Of a DNA stretch of 64,000 nt, positions 37,101 through 47,716 are shown one piece after another. The stretch lies in assembly GCA_032191485.1 (NCBI GenBank), contig JAVDOI010000013.1, positions 1,456,559 through 1,520,558 of the forward strand, in the 5' to 3' direction. The stretch's first letter is position 1. Every line of letters begins with the position of its first letter. The notes beneath the pieces were generated by a model. It was not told the origin of the DNA. It made no database searches and saw only the letters and a program-made list of their open reading frames with translations. A program made the translations under genes and the position numbers. This stretch comes from Leptoclinus maculatus (Eukaryota; Chordata; Actinopteri; Perciformes; Stichaeidae).

Positions 37101-39132
37101 ACTATTGCTGACTCTCTTCCCCAGAGAATCTCATAATGCCCAACACACACGGGGGAGTTCATTGTGTCCTGCAAGGACACACAGCTGATGCCGGCGCTTG
37201 AGCTTCGTTGTGAGAGAACGTCTCTCGCCATTAAACCAGTTCATTTCTCTCATTTAAAAAGGCCCCAACAACTCTTTTTTTCTGTGATAAATGACAGGCA
37301 TAGACAACTACCGATAAAGTTTTGTTTTTACTGTGCATGGTTTATGATATTTTAAGTAGCGTGTATTTGTCTTCTCGCGGCTGTGCCAAGTCCTCTCTTG
37401 CTCTCACGGCGTGGCTTCCCAGCCAGCATATATCATGTCACCGTTCCCTGATAGGTTTATTGATTTTGCACTCCCCTCAGCACCATCCCTCAAACTTTTC
37501 AACACCAGAACTAACTGAGACAGATATTTTCCAACTGCTCAAAATAGATCATTAGCCAATTGGAAAGGATGGACTTTAAGCCCCGTACAGATCTATACAA
37601 AAGATTAGAAGAGATGGAAAGAGGACGAATCGTGACAATCTGCAGCACGAGTCCATGGAGGAAAAAGAGAGCGTTTTGCCTTTTGTTCCGCTCTCCGGTG
37701 ATAAATGCAAGTGAGTAGGAGGGACAACAGCTGGGCAATGACATGTTTTTATGGTAAATATATGAGAATAATATCTTGTCGGGGGTGATGATAATATGCA
37801 GCTGTGGCAGTATCTTCCCTCCCAGCTTTATACCCTCACAACCACAGGCAAAGAGATGATGGACACCGCAGAACAGAGGACCAATCGCTGCTTTAAATCC
37901 TCCCCCTACTGATATGACTATAGGTCTCCATCACTGTGTCGGAGCACACATCCATATCACGGGGGGCAATCTACCCTCTGGGATGGGCTGTTGTCTCAAT
38001 GGTTTGTGCCAGCTTCCTCTTTCTTAGGACAAATAGGGTAATAATTCCATCAAGGGGAGAGGATGAGGCAATAAAACATGCGCGAGAGGGAGGGGAGTTT
38101 TAATGTGCTTCGTTGTCTCGGATGCAATTACAGTGCCCACCTTGTGATGCTTCATCTTTCAATCTCCATGGATTCTCTCTCTCTCTCTCATATATTCACA
38201 CAGGCGTGAACAAACTGAAGCATGTAGCATGTGTGCCAAAAATAAGGAAATAAAAACAAGCAGAGGCTACAGTGTCATGTTCAATTTTAATTAGTTTGTT
38301 GTTATAGTACAAAGCTGTTCAACAATGTTACGTAAGTTGAAAAAACACCTTGAGCCAAATAAATGATGGTAGCACATTCCCAGATCACTTCCCTGAGAGT
38401 AATCTATGAGGATTTAAAATTAGGCTGCACTCGATGCATACTAATTGCAGACAGCTTGGGATAAACATGTGATTTCAGAGTTTTAAATGTAGTTAGTGAT
38501 TGTCATGACACTTTTTTTCCGACTCTGCTCCAACTTCAGGCAAGGTCTTTTCTGATCAAGTTAATTACTTTGAGGGGAGCAGACAGTGAGGCTAATTAAG
38601 AAATATGTTTCACTGAACTATGGTCAATGACAGCCCTACTCCTACCACTGTGTTGTGACCTAGATCACTAATGTCTCCTATTTAAGAAATACCACATGAC
38701 AAATATCCAATCAAACCTCCAGAAATCGCCCTTCATCATAGCAGGACTGAACTGTCAACACAGGCAGGTTTCCTGGGCAGCCTATGCAGTCACCAGTAAT
38801 CAGAGGAGTCCATGCCAAGTTGTTGATTACCTCAAATTAAGTGTCTAGAGGCCACTGAGACCCAACTGTGTAACCCATGGCTCCAAATAAAGGCGCAATG
38901 AGACACAGTGGAAATTATAATCAGTGATATTGGTAGACGGCAAGACCTTGGCGAGCTTCTAATCAGTCTCCCATTATTCAAAGGTCTTCAATTAAAAAAG
39001 ATGCTCATAATAACTTATATAAATTCAGTATTAGATTTCTGGCCATAGAAATCTCAAACTATTGTGTGACCTCAGATTCCCCTGGGTTGGTAATCTTTCT
39101 TCAACAACATGTGGAAACTTTGGAATCTGGGA
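34145..39132. other. Noncoding stretch with simple repeats
   Basis: Holds an 11-C tract at 34753-34763, a 13-G tract at 34990-35002 followed by CT-rich sequence, a GAT run at 35335-35357 and a 24-G tract at 37017-37040. No exon, RNA or mobile element was recognised. Confidence 0.45.
37017..37040 (+). repeat. 24-bp poly-G tract (longest in the window)
   Basis: Unbroken run of 24 G. Confidence 0.93.
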
Positions 39133-39290
39133 TTACAGAGTTGAATTTGTCAAAAATAAATGTTCCTTATTTGATTGAACGCTTTTACATTTTAGGAGGA
39201 AGTGCGTCTCTGTCTCAGCCTCACCTGTCCAACGCTGACAGCATGCCCATTCTTTTTGGTTGCCCCGTGATTGATTGCTCTTATTACATC
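39133..39290 (-). pseudogene. Possible LINE reverse-transcriptase C-terminal remnant
   Basis: On the minus strand a short frame reads ETETHFLLKCKSVQ, close to the 'ETExHFLLxCxxxxxxR' zinc-knuckle-like motif near the C-terminus of some teleost LINE ORF2 proteins. The upstream partner cysteines expected in that motif are partly visible (ACCQRW). Only about 50 codons are recognisable and no start or upstream domain is present. This could be chance; it is called from memory of the motif. Confidence 0.3.
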
Positions 39291-39315
39291 TCTTACCGAG
39301 AGTAAGGTGTTCCAG

Positions 39316-39531
39316 AACACGTCGGTTCCATTTGACAGGCTCTGGTCCCGGAACGTTGTCTGCCTTGACTTCGTGGGAGAAAGATCTGTGATCTAATAGA
39401 TTGTGGTTCTTGACCAGTTTCATTTCTTAGATTCTGGTTCCACACTGATTCATTAATCAGTTGACCGTTTTTAACAAATTCTGCTTCCGGAACACATCGA
39501 TTCCTTTTAAAATATTCTGGTTGTGGAACAC
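39316..39531 (+). repeat. Degenerate 36-bp tandem repeat
   Basis: The best units are 39316-39351 (AACACGTCGGTTCCATTTGA, then CAGGCTCTGGTCCCGG) and 39491-39526 (AACACATCGATTCCTTTTAA, then AATATTCTGGTTGTGG), each exactly 36 bp. Intervening sequence has diverged units with 'gattctggttcc' and 'aacaaattctgcttccgg'. The array holds about six units in total. Confidence 0.6.
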
Positions 39532-40228
39532 TTAAGGCTCATTTAATGGCTGATAAAAAAAAGCAGCCAGGCACAGGGTGATTCAAGGAGACCACACAGG
39601 GGCTGGTCCTGCATTGAGTGAAAGGAAAGACAGTGTGTGTGTGTGTGTGTGGGGGGGGGGGGGGGAATCCACTACAGAGGTGGGGTGACTTCAGAGGCCA
39701 TAAACAGTGTTTTTCATAAAAATATGCCATATAGTCGGAGGCGCCCGTGGCAATAAAGGCAGCTGAATTATTTATGGGCAACATTTTGGAAACAGCGGTG
39801 AGAATTTGTGGATAGGGTGATGCATGTCCGGTGGCCTTATTCTGTGGCAGTCGTCTAATGCTTTGATAAATGGCTGTTATCTACACCCTTTGGTGTATGA
39901 CGGCCATCTGCTATGGACTCCTTAAGGGCCAATTGGAGACATTCAGAAATCTGGGTCAGCTCAGGTGGCTGCATTAGAGGAAAAGGTTGCTGACCGTGAG
40001 AAGTCCGGCAATCTTGGTCTGTGTCACACGGCCGCGCTGACCTCCTTATCAGCGTGGACAGAACTCAGTTTTCAGTTTGTCCTCGGAGGCTCGCCTCAGA
40101 GGGATTGGCTCTGAATCAGGATAGACTTACCCCGCTGTACTGCCATTTCTGCACACTCATCTCTGCACCACAACCTCTGAAAAAGTCAAGTTTATTTTCA
40201 CGAGCATGTATTGAGAGTTACTGCTCGC

Positions 40229-40240
40229 ATGCATATGCAT
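40229..40240. promoter_or_regulatory. MORE-type POU dimer motif
   Basis: ATGCATATGCAT is a perfect 12-bp palindrome identical to the MORE (more palindromic octamer recognition element) consensus bound by POU-factor dimers. A single 12-mer can occur by chance; binding is not shown. Confidence 0.3.
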
Positions 40241-40666
40241 ACAGGGAGGCAGGTTGAGCTTAATAAAGTCAGCAATGAGAATGCAGCCAGTAAATGAATA
40301 CATGGTTAATGCTCTCATCCGGGGAGGATTGCAGTTAGATGCTTTAACCTACCAAACGCAGGATAACCTTTGTATATCGGCCCCAAAGATGCGGAGTGCA
40401 GTGTTGTAAGATTCATGCTTCCCTTGTGTCCACGGTTGTCAGAGTGTATCCAGGTGGGTGGATTGAGTAGTAACCGGAGGCAGAGAAAGCACTAAATGGT
40501 TAAGTAGGTTTGTTTGTTCCTTGGGGGTTCAGAGCCTTTTCTGGACTAAAAGTGATGAGACCACCCGGGCAATTAATCATGCTGGTATCGGCGTGGTGGA
40601 TACTGTATCCACTCAAGGAGATGCATTAGGGCCGAGTGCTGGCAATCCCAGGGCACGGTCAGCCCC

Positions 40667-40683
40667 GGGGGGGGGGGGGGGGG
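40667..40683 (+). repeat. 17-bp poly-G tract
   Basis: Unbroken run of 17 G following four C. Confidence 0.95.
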
Positions 40684-42638
40684 CTAAACCATGTGTTTCT
40701 TGGCCTGACAACTCACCTACTTCTATTTGGGAACACTGACACTAGCAGGCCCTTCTAACGATTCGTTACTCCAGAGCTGCTGGAGCTGTTTGGCTCCGTC
40801 AACCTCCTCTGTCAGAGAACAGGAAGCTGATGTGTGTTCACAGCTTCACTCTGCCTCGTATCGACTACGCCGCCAGTGCTTTAATCATCCTTTACAATAA
40901 ATCTCAATCAATTCAGCACTGTGGATGCGGGACACGTGCAGATGGCATGGGCTGATAGTCCTGACACATTGCAACTCAATCAAAGAATGGCACAATAAAG
41001 CCCCCCCCCACCACCCAACGCATCCCCCTCCCTTTCTCATAGGAAAAAGGATCCGTGAAGCGTCACTCTGCTAATCTATGCCATCAATGTGCCATGTAGT
41101 CACAGCAAGTATCATCCTCCTCCATTTTCCAATGTCAGGCCTTGACAACGATATGAGGACTTATTAGTTTAATAGGCAACATAAACAAATCACAACCACT
41201 TAGCGGAGCGATCATTTCAGCAGCACTCGGCGGACATCTTCTGCAAGATTCCGAAATTGAGACTGCGGTCGAGGGGATTGGGTTATGGCGTGAGGCTGGT
41301 AAACAGGTGGCTCTGTCGGCGGTTTGCCAATACACGCTGCACCAAATGGAATAAAATGGCGAAACAGATGTTCTGCTGTGCCGTGCCTTGATTTGAGTGG
41401 TACTCACGTTTTTTAAAGCCTACTGGAGTATACGGCCTCCCTGGCATTGCTGACGGGGCCTGCTGGAGGACCCGACAGCGGCTGTGAGCCCAGTAAGTAC
41501 TGGCTCTGACTCCTCGCTGGGCATGGTCTGACAAGGGTGTCAAGCAAATTGGAGGAGCCTGTGGAGGGTCGGAAAAGAGAGAAAGAGATGGGGGAAGCAG
41601 ACATCCGGTCGTGTAAGCAACGCAGCTGATCTGAGACATGCAGTGAAAGAGGGCGAAACGTGAACGGAATGCATCGGTGCTGCAGAACTGCTTGTGTCAG
41701 GGAATCTGGCCTCTGTTGGGGTTTGCATTACGCTGAAATGTTTAGGTGCCTTTGCCAAAATCACTGACCTCTTCCCTCGGAGGCAGTCGAGCAACATTTA
41801 ATGGCGGTAAGGCGGTTAGGGAAGTAGTAAATCTGCATCACAGTGAGTCAGTAATAACATTTACAGCCAGAGATGAGTCACTCTCAGACAAGAAGGTTAT
41901 CGCAACACTCCTCCTGCAGCGGCGACAGTTAGGGGAGAAAAGATTGGATGATCAATTAATAATTGCCATTTTGGTTTTGATGCGCTTTTAAGAAAGGAGG
42001 AGGAGGAGGTTCACAATGAGGAAGAGGGTCTGAAAGCCTGTAATGACAGCGGCTCGGCGCACAGAGAGATGTAGCGGGGGCGGATCGTGTGGATAGCTGT
42101 GAAATTGATGCGACCTTGAAAAGATCTGGAGACAGGGAGAGTCTGCCTGGTAATTACGGTGAAAACGTGTGTAACTAACTACCATGTTCAGACCGCCAAT
42201 GAGCACAGGCTCCCTGACCATGCACCATACTCAATTACAGGGAGGAGAGACAAGGAGAGGACCAGCAGGAGAGAGGAGAGGGAGGAACCAGGGTCGTTTT
42301 CCCCTTCGATGACCTTCAGACTAATGCGGCCCAGGAGAGACAGCTATTTTCTGAATCTCACTGGAAGATGTCCCCACGCTCTGGGAGAAGGTTTTTTTCT
42401 TCTTTTTCTCCAGCCCACATCTTATATGCAGGTGGGGAAGGAGTGGAGAGAGTAAGTAAACATGTCTGCAAAGCAGAGTAACTTAATTGGAGGAGAATGT
42501 GTTCATTATTAAATATGAACGTCCCTCTTCATCTTCATTTAAAGGGCCAGTTTGTAGCACTTAGGGGGGGGTTCTAATACCAGAAATGTAGTATTCATTG
42601 CTATGTTTTTATTCGTGTATGATCACAATGATGATTGT

Positions 42639-42735
42639 ATGGAAGCCCATTCCCGGCAGCAAAAAAAAAATGAGATCACTAAAAAAAAAAAAAAAGAAAT
42701 AAGATCACTAAAAAAAAAAAAAATAGTAACTTAAA

Positions 42736-42775
<40 letters not shown>

Positions 42776-43861
42776 CACAAAAAAAAAAAAAAAAAAAAAA
42801 AAAAATCCACCCACAAAATAAATAATAATAATTCTAATAATTTTTTTTTTTTTTATTTTACTTTTTTTCCACCAGCAAAAAAAAAATATATAACTTTTGG
42901 TGCATCCATCTGTAACCATAACACTGACCAGATTTTTCCAGTTGCTATAGAAAGTCGAAATTATGAGATACTTTAACACAACAGTCATAGAAGCAGCTAT
43001 GACATATGAATGGATTGTGAGTACATTGAAGACTTCTTTAAAACGTGGCTTTACAACACATGAAATACAGATGATGTTTCACATGGATTGTACTGAGCAA
43101 ACGCACCCTTGAAGCTCTGGAGTATAAAGAATGAAACCAATGTGGCTGAGGTGGCGACCAATAAACTATGGAAGCCAAAAAAAAAAATAATAATGAATTC
43201 ACAAAAAATTAAAATGAATTCACAAAAAATTAAAATGAATTCACAAAAAATAAAAATGAATTCACAAAAAAAAAAAAAATAATAATTAATTCACAAAAAA
43301 ATAAAATATATATATATATATTTTATTTACTTTTTCTCTGTCAGCAAAAAAGAAAACAAAAAAAAGATGTTTCCAGTTGCTGTTTATTGGTCGCCACCTC
43401 AGCCACATTGGTTTCATTCTTTATACTCCAGAGCTTCAAGGGTGCGTTTGCTCAGTACAATCCATGTGAAACATCATCTGTATTTCATGTGTTGTAAAGC
43501 CACGTTTTAAAGAAGTCTTCAATGTACTCACAATCCATTCATATGTCATAGCTGCTTCTATGACTGTTAAAGTATCTAATAATTTCGACTTTCTATAGCA
43601 ACTGGAAAAATCTGGTCAGTGTTATGGGTTATGGTTACAGATGGATGCACCAAAAGTATTTTTTATTTTTTTTGCTGGTGGAAAAAAAGTAAAATAATAA
43701 AAAAAAAAAAAAAATTATTATTATTTATTTTGTGGGTGAATTTTTCATTTTTTTATTTTTTTGTGAATTACATTTTTTTTTTTTTTAGTGATCTTATTTT
43801 ATTATTTTTTTTTTTTTCGTGATCTTTATTTTTTTTTTTGCTGGCGGGAATGGGCTTCCTT
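42639..43861. mobile_element. 1.22-kb palindromic (foldback-like) insertion with 8-bp target duplication
   Basis: Both sides carry ATGATTGT (42631-42638 and 43862-43869). The termini are GGAAGCCCATTCCCGGCAGC (42641-42660) and, inverted, GCTGGCGGGAATGGGCTTCC (43840-43859). Each arm contains A/T-rich simple sequence and then a unique segment of about 270 bp (left 42892-43165, right 43382-43658 inverted). Aligning the two unique segments by eye I count about one internal substitution and two short indels. The central spacer (43166-43381) contains another GGAAGCC start and about five copies of a 'gaattcacaaaaaattaaaat' unit. No open frame with a recognisable transposase was found, so it would be non-autonomous. 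An 8-bp target duplication fits hAT-type integration; the family is not recognised. Confidence 0.8.
42744..42772 (+). repeat. (TA)n microsatellite in the left palindrome arm
   Basis: About 14 TA units. The right arm has no equivalent run, so it arose or was lost after the arms formed. Confidence 0.9.
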
Positions 43862-44226
43862 ATGATTGTGTTGTCGTTAGCTTAAAATGAGCCCTTCATA
43901 TCTACATGGGGAGCAGGTCCCTGCCTTGTTTCTACAGTAGCCCAGAACGGACACACACTGAATCTAGAGAAAGCCTTTCTTGTTATTTCCTCACCTGAAG
44001 GCCACCGACGTTCTCCGACACACTTGTACAACTGCGGTAACATGAGCTGCAGAGTGCAAAACCGTGGTACCGCATGACGCCGCCTGACCTCCGTTGCTCC
44101 TAAAGTAGTGTGATTACGGTACGGATGGCCTCGGAGCGAGGCGAACGGCTCACGTTACCGCAGGCTTGAAAAGGGAAGGTATGAGCGGGTATAGATGCCA
44201 CCAAATCCTACACACTGTCCCTTTAA

Positions 44227-46216
44227 TGTGTGCCCTTCTCTGTTCTGTCACTCTCAAGTGTGACATCTTTCATGTCTGTGACGCGTTTGCCAGGATGCGC
44301 TGGTGTTTTTCCTGATGGGCCGTCACACCGAGATAAACTAATGCACTTTTATTTTGTGCGGCAGATGAAGTGACTCTGATGTGAACGTAACCTCCACGAG
44401 GCAGTTATTTATTTAAAGTTGCAATGATTGGCACGCCGGGAGAAACTTTGGAAATGTTTGAATATAATTAGAAGGATGATGAAATCATTTTCTAATTGCA
44501 GGCTCAAAGCTCATGACGTGTTAATGAACTTTGCCGCCTAACTTTAAAGCCCCAAACAGATTGTCCATCTGTACGCTGCCATATGCGACTAGAGGCTGCT
44601 GCTGCAGAATGAATAAGACCCGTATCATCACACAGGCTGTTTGTAAGGAGAATGTGTTTGCATTTGCACAGCTTTGTTCCAAAATTAGAAATACAGCATC
44701 TGAAAAGGGCTGACAGTTCATATTAGCTGATTTATTGCACAAAGTAAAGAATGTAAGGAATATTATTAGCCTGAAATAACATTTGACATGTTGGCAGTCT
44801 AAAGCCTGTAATTTGTTGAGCTCAAGGTAATGCTTTATTCACTTGATGCACATGTAGTGTTTAATGTTCCTTTGGCTACAGAATGTGACAGTAATTAGTG
44901 TTATGTTGTGGTTATAAAATCCTTGTCACTTCACACTCTAATATTTGTCATTTGGTGGATGTTTGTATTCCAAGTATGGAAATAATATCATGTCTTTGCA
45001 TGTCAAGCAGATAGACTAGATTTGTTTTGTTGCAGACTGAAAGGTGAGAAATAAATAGTCAACTTTTATTCTCGCGGCCGTGCAATTTCATTTTTTTATT
45101 GCACTTAAATTATTTGATGAACACCAAAGGAATAATTATCCATTTACCTCGTCTCACCACATGACAGCTGCTCTCTTAACTATATGTTATACCAATTCTG
45201 TCGATTTAGAGTATTTAGTACAACGGCCTCAATTGATGCAGTTAGTGCTCATCGATTGGCTGTCACTGTCAGGCACGGGTAGTGAAAGTGCCCAGAAGGA
45301 GAGCCATTTGAAAAACGAGCAGGCCCAGTCGATGCAAAGATCCATTCACATATTCAATATTGCTTTTCTCCCAGTCGCCATTAACACAAAACACCTATTC
45401 ATCTCTGCCATGATTACACGTTACCAATGTGCTTTGTACAACCTTGAACCACACGTGTGCTCCAATTAAGCTGAAAAGCAGAATATTTCATTACCTTAAT
45501 TTCCATTTTGTAATTAAAGCACACATACGTAGTTTGCTAATGAATGCAATTTGACGTGATGAGATTTTCTGAATTCAACCATTCTGGCGGCGATGTTGCC
45601 CAGAGAGTCACACCAGGACCTGTGTGCTCAGTGGGAGGTTGTCACATGATAGTAGCCTGGTTCCAGATCACAATTGCTGCCTATATATCTCACCTTTCTT
45701 CAGGGGGGTTTAAATTAGCCTGGTGTCGTGCTCATTGACGGCTGTTGCCCCAGTTAGAAGAGCCAATCACAGCTTTCTACGCAGGATTAAGAATGGGGAC
45801 GTTGTCTTCATAGAACAGCCTTTAAAGATATGTGTTGTGAAAGTCCATACATTAAATACTACGGGAAAAAAGTAAAAATGTCCCCATCGATTACTGTTGC
45901 CTATACATAAAGACTTACTTTTGTGTTTAAATATGCAAATGAAGCATTATCCAATGCAGAAATCTGCAGAAAAATAAGTAAAATAAACACTTGTGTATTT
46001 TGGATATTTTCTTTCCCTTAGTCTGAAAGAAGATCAAATAATTTAAATATAAAATTAATCTAATATTAGCATGACTATGTAGTGCAATTTATAACTAGTA
46101 ACCTACTTTATTTGTACATTGTGTGCACTCAGAACACAGAACATCCATCTGGGTGAAATACCAGGTTTTAGGGAGTCCCTTAGAGAGAGAGTCTGTGTAG
46201 GATGGATGGATGCGTC
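44227..46216. other. AT-leaning noncoding stretch
   Basis: No exon, RNA or known repeat was recognised. The part at 44400-44720 is rich in AATTA-type and ATTTGCA motifs and could be a conserved noncoding element, which cannot be tested here. Confidence 0.4.
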
Positions 46217-46325
46217 AAACAAACAGGACTTTCACCCAGGAGACCGCTGTTGGTGTCCCGTCTGAAACCAAGTCAACGTTGACTTATTGTACCGTAGTTT
46301 TGTGACATAACTTACTTAACATCAA
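46217..46325 (+). repeat. Dispersed family 'CACCCAGGAGACCGCTG' copy
   Basis: ACAGGACTTTCACCCAGGAG, ACCGCTGTTGGTGTCCCG, TCTGAAACCAAGTCAACGTT, GACTTATTGTACCGTAG and TGACATAACTTACTTAAC lie in the same order as at 27.28 kb. Confidence 0.6.
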
Positions 46326-47203
46326 TTAATAAGGAGCATACATTGGAATTGTATTTTGGAAAGAGACTGACACTAGTCGAGCTCCACCACTCACACCTGC
46401 ACTAGCACAAAGTCACTGGATGCTACTGTTTGGAAGTCATTTTGAGGAGAGGTTGGACAGACAACTTGATAACTCGACAGCGCCCTGACCTAGTTGACTT
46501 GTGTTTTCTTTTTTTTCCGGCTGGGGATCGACAGAAGGGGAAAGAAACAAAAATCGAGGCCCTACTCGCACGTTCTGGCACTTTGAAGGTGCTCTGATGC
46601 TACTGAAGTTTCTTTATAGTATACTTTGTGTGGAGACATAAAACAAAGTCATGCAGCCACACTCTGTCTGAAGTTATCACTTCCTCACAGTGTTATACAG
46701 CCAGTGCTGCACAGGACTGGGCTCGACTACAAAGACTGAAGCAGACGCTGGACTTCCTCTGCATCAAGGACACTTGCTTTAGCTAATGTAGCGGAATGTA
46801 GTTCAGCTTTTAACGTAAATTATACAGTCAATGAAAATGATATTAGTCAATAATTGTGACAAACTTTGTTTCACTGACAGAGTTCTTTGTTTTAGTTCCA
46901 TGTTAGGAAATGGGTTTTAATGCGTTTTAATGCGTTTTAATGGGTTTTGGTGTTTTTTTTTTGCATCTGTGAATGTTGGTTCTGCTGCTTTTTGTAACAT
47001 AATCATGTTGACATTTTGGCCGGGGCTCTTTCTTAAATGAGATGTCAATCTCAAGAGACCAATGTGATTAAATGAAGCTCAAATAAAGAAAAACTAAAGA
47101 AAGAAAACAGCCTTATTTGTCAATGTGTGGCTATAATTTGGGAATGAAAGGCTTTGTGTTTATAAAGGGGTTCATTCCACAATTAAACATCAGTTTCAGA
47201 ATA

Positions 47204-47207
<4 letters not shown>

Positions 47208-47238
<31 letters not shown>
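47208..47238 (+). repeat. (TA)15 microsatellite
   Basis: Read directly; flanked by TGTGTA and CACATA. Confidence 0.93.
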
Positions 47239-47246
<8 letters not shown>

Positions 47247-47700
47247 AGACCTTTCTTTGCTCAAGCACTACTTCTGCAGAAAAACAATGCCTCCTCTTGG
47301 CCACAGTGGAAAATGGAATTAAAAGCGTGTGTGCTTTTTACATCACTAGATCCAGACTCACCCACATGGGACAAATAAACAGGACAGTGAGTCCATTTTT
47401 TCCCTTCAGTAGCTGACGAAGACACAGAGAAAGAGAACAGGGGCTCCAGGAAAATATAATTTAAAGGAGACAGCTTGACTGTCTTCACAAACTACAGCCC
47501 CCTCTTAAGTCAGGAACTATTCATTTAGTCTGTCCCCATCTGTTTTCTATCTCATCTTGAAAATTGTCAGTTTCACTTATTGTGCAGCTTCCTTGAAAAA
47601 TTATATTCCAGTTGAAATTATGCTCATAATGATAACATTCACAGGCTCCCCCTTGTAGATTCAGATCAAAAGCTTTTTTTGAAATAGTAGATAAAAGAAT

Positions 47701-47716
47701 GGGGGGGGGGGGGGGG
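47701..47716 (+). repeat. 16-bp poly-G tract
   Basis: Unbroken run of 16 G. Confidence 0.95.

Larger units (their letters stand above)
39532..42538. other. Noncoding stretch with simple repeats
   Basis: Contains (TG)9 fused to a 15-G tract (39633-39665) and a 17-G tract at 40667-40683. GTGGATAC/GTATCCAC is a near-perfect palindrome with a single central base at 40596-40612. A POU-dimer-like palindrome lies at 40229-40240. No exon or RNA was recognised. Confidence 0.45.
42539..44226. mobile_element. TTAA-flanked MITE-like element split by a palindromic insertion
   Basis: The left end TTAAAGGGCCAGTTTGTAGC and the reverse complement of the right end, TTAAAGGGACAGTGTGTAGG, form terminal inverted repeats that end in TTAA at both sides. 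Internal landmarks on the right are CGTTAGCTTAAAATGAGCCC, TTTCTACAGTAGCCCAGAAC, CCTGAAGGCCACCGACG and GATGCCACCAAATCCTAC. From memory these belong to a widespread teleost repeat normally a few hundred bp long. Removing the insertion at 42639-43861 and one 8-bp repeat leaves about 457 bp, which reads continuously through the site. TTAA at both ends would fit piggyBac-type target duplication, but superfamily is not proven. Confidence 0.75.
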
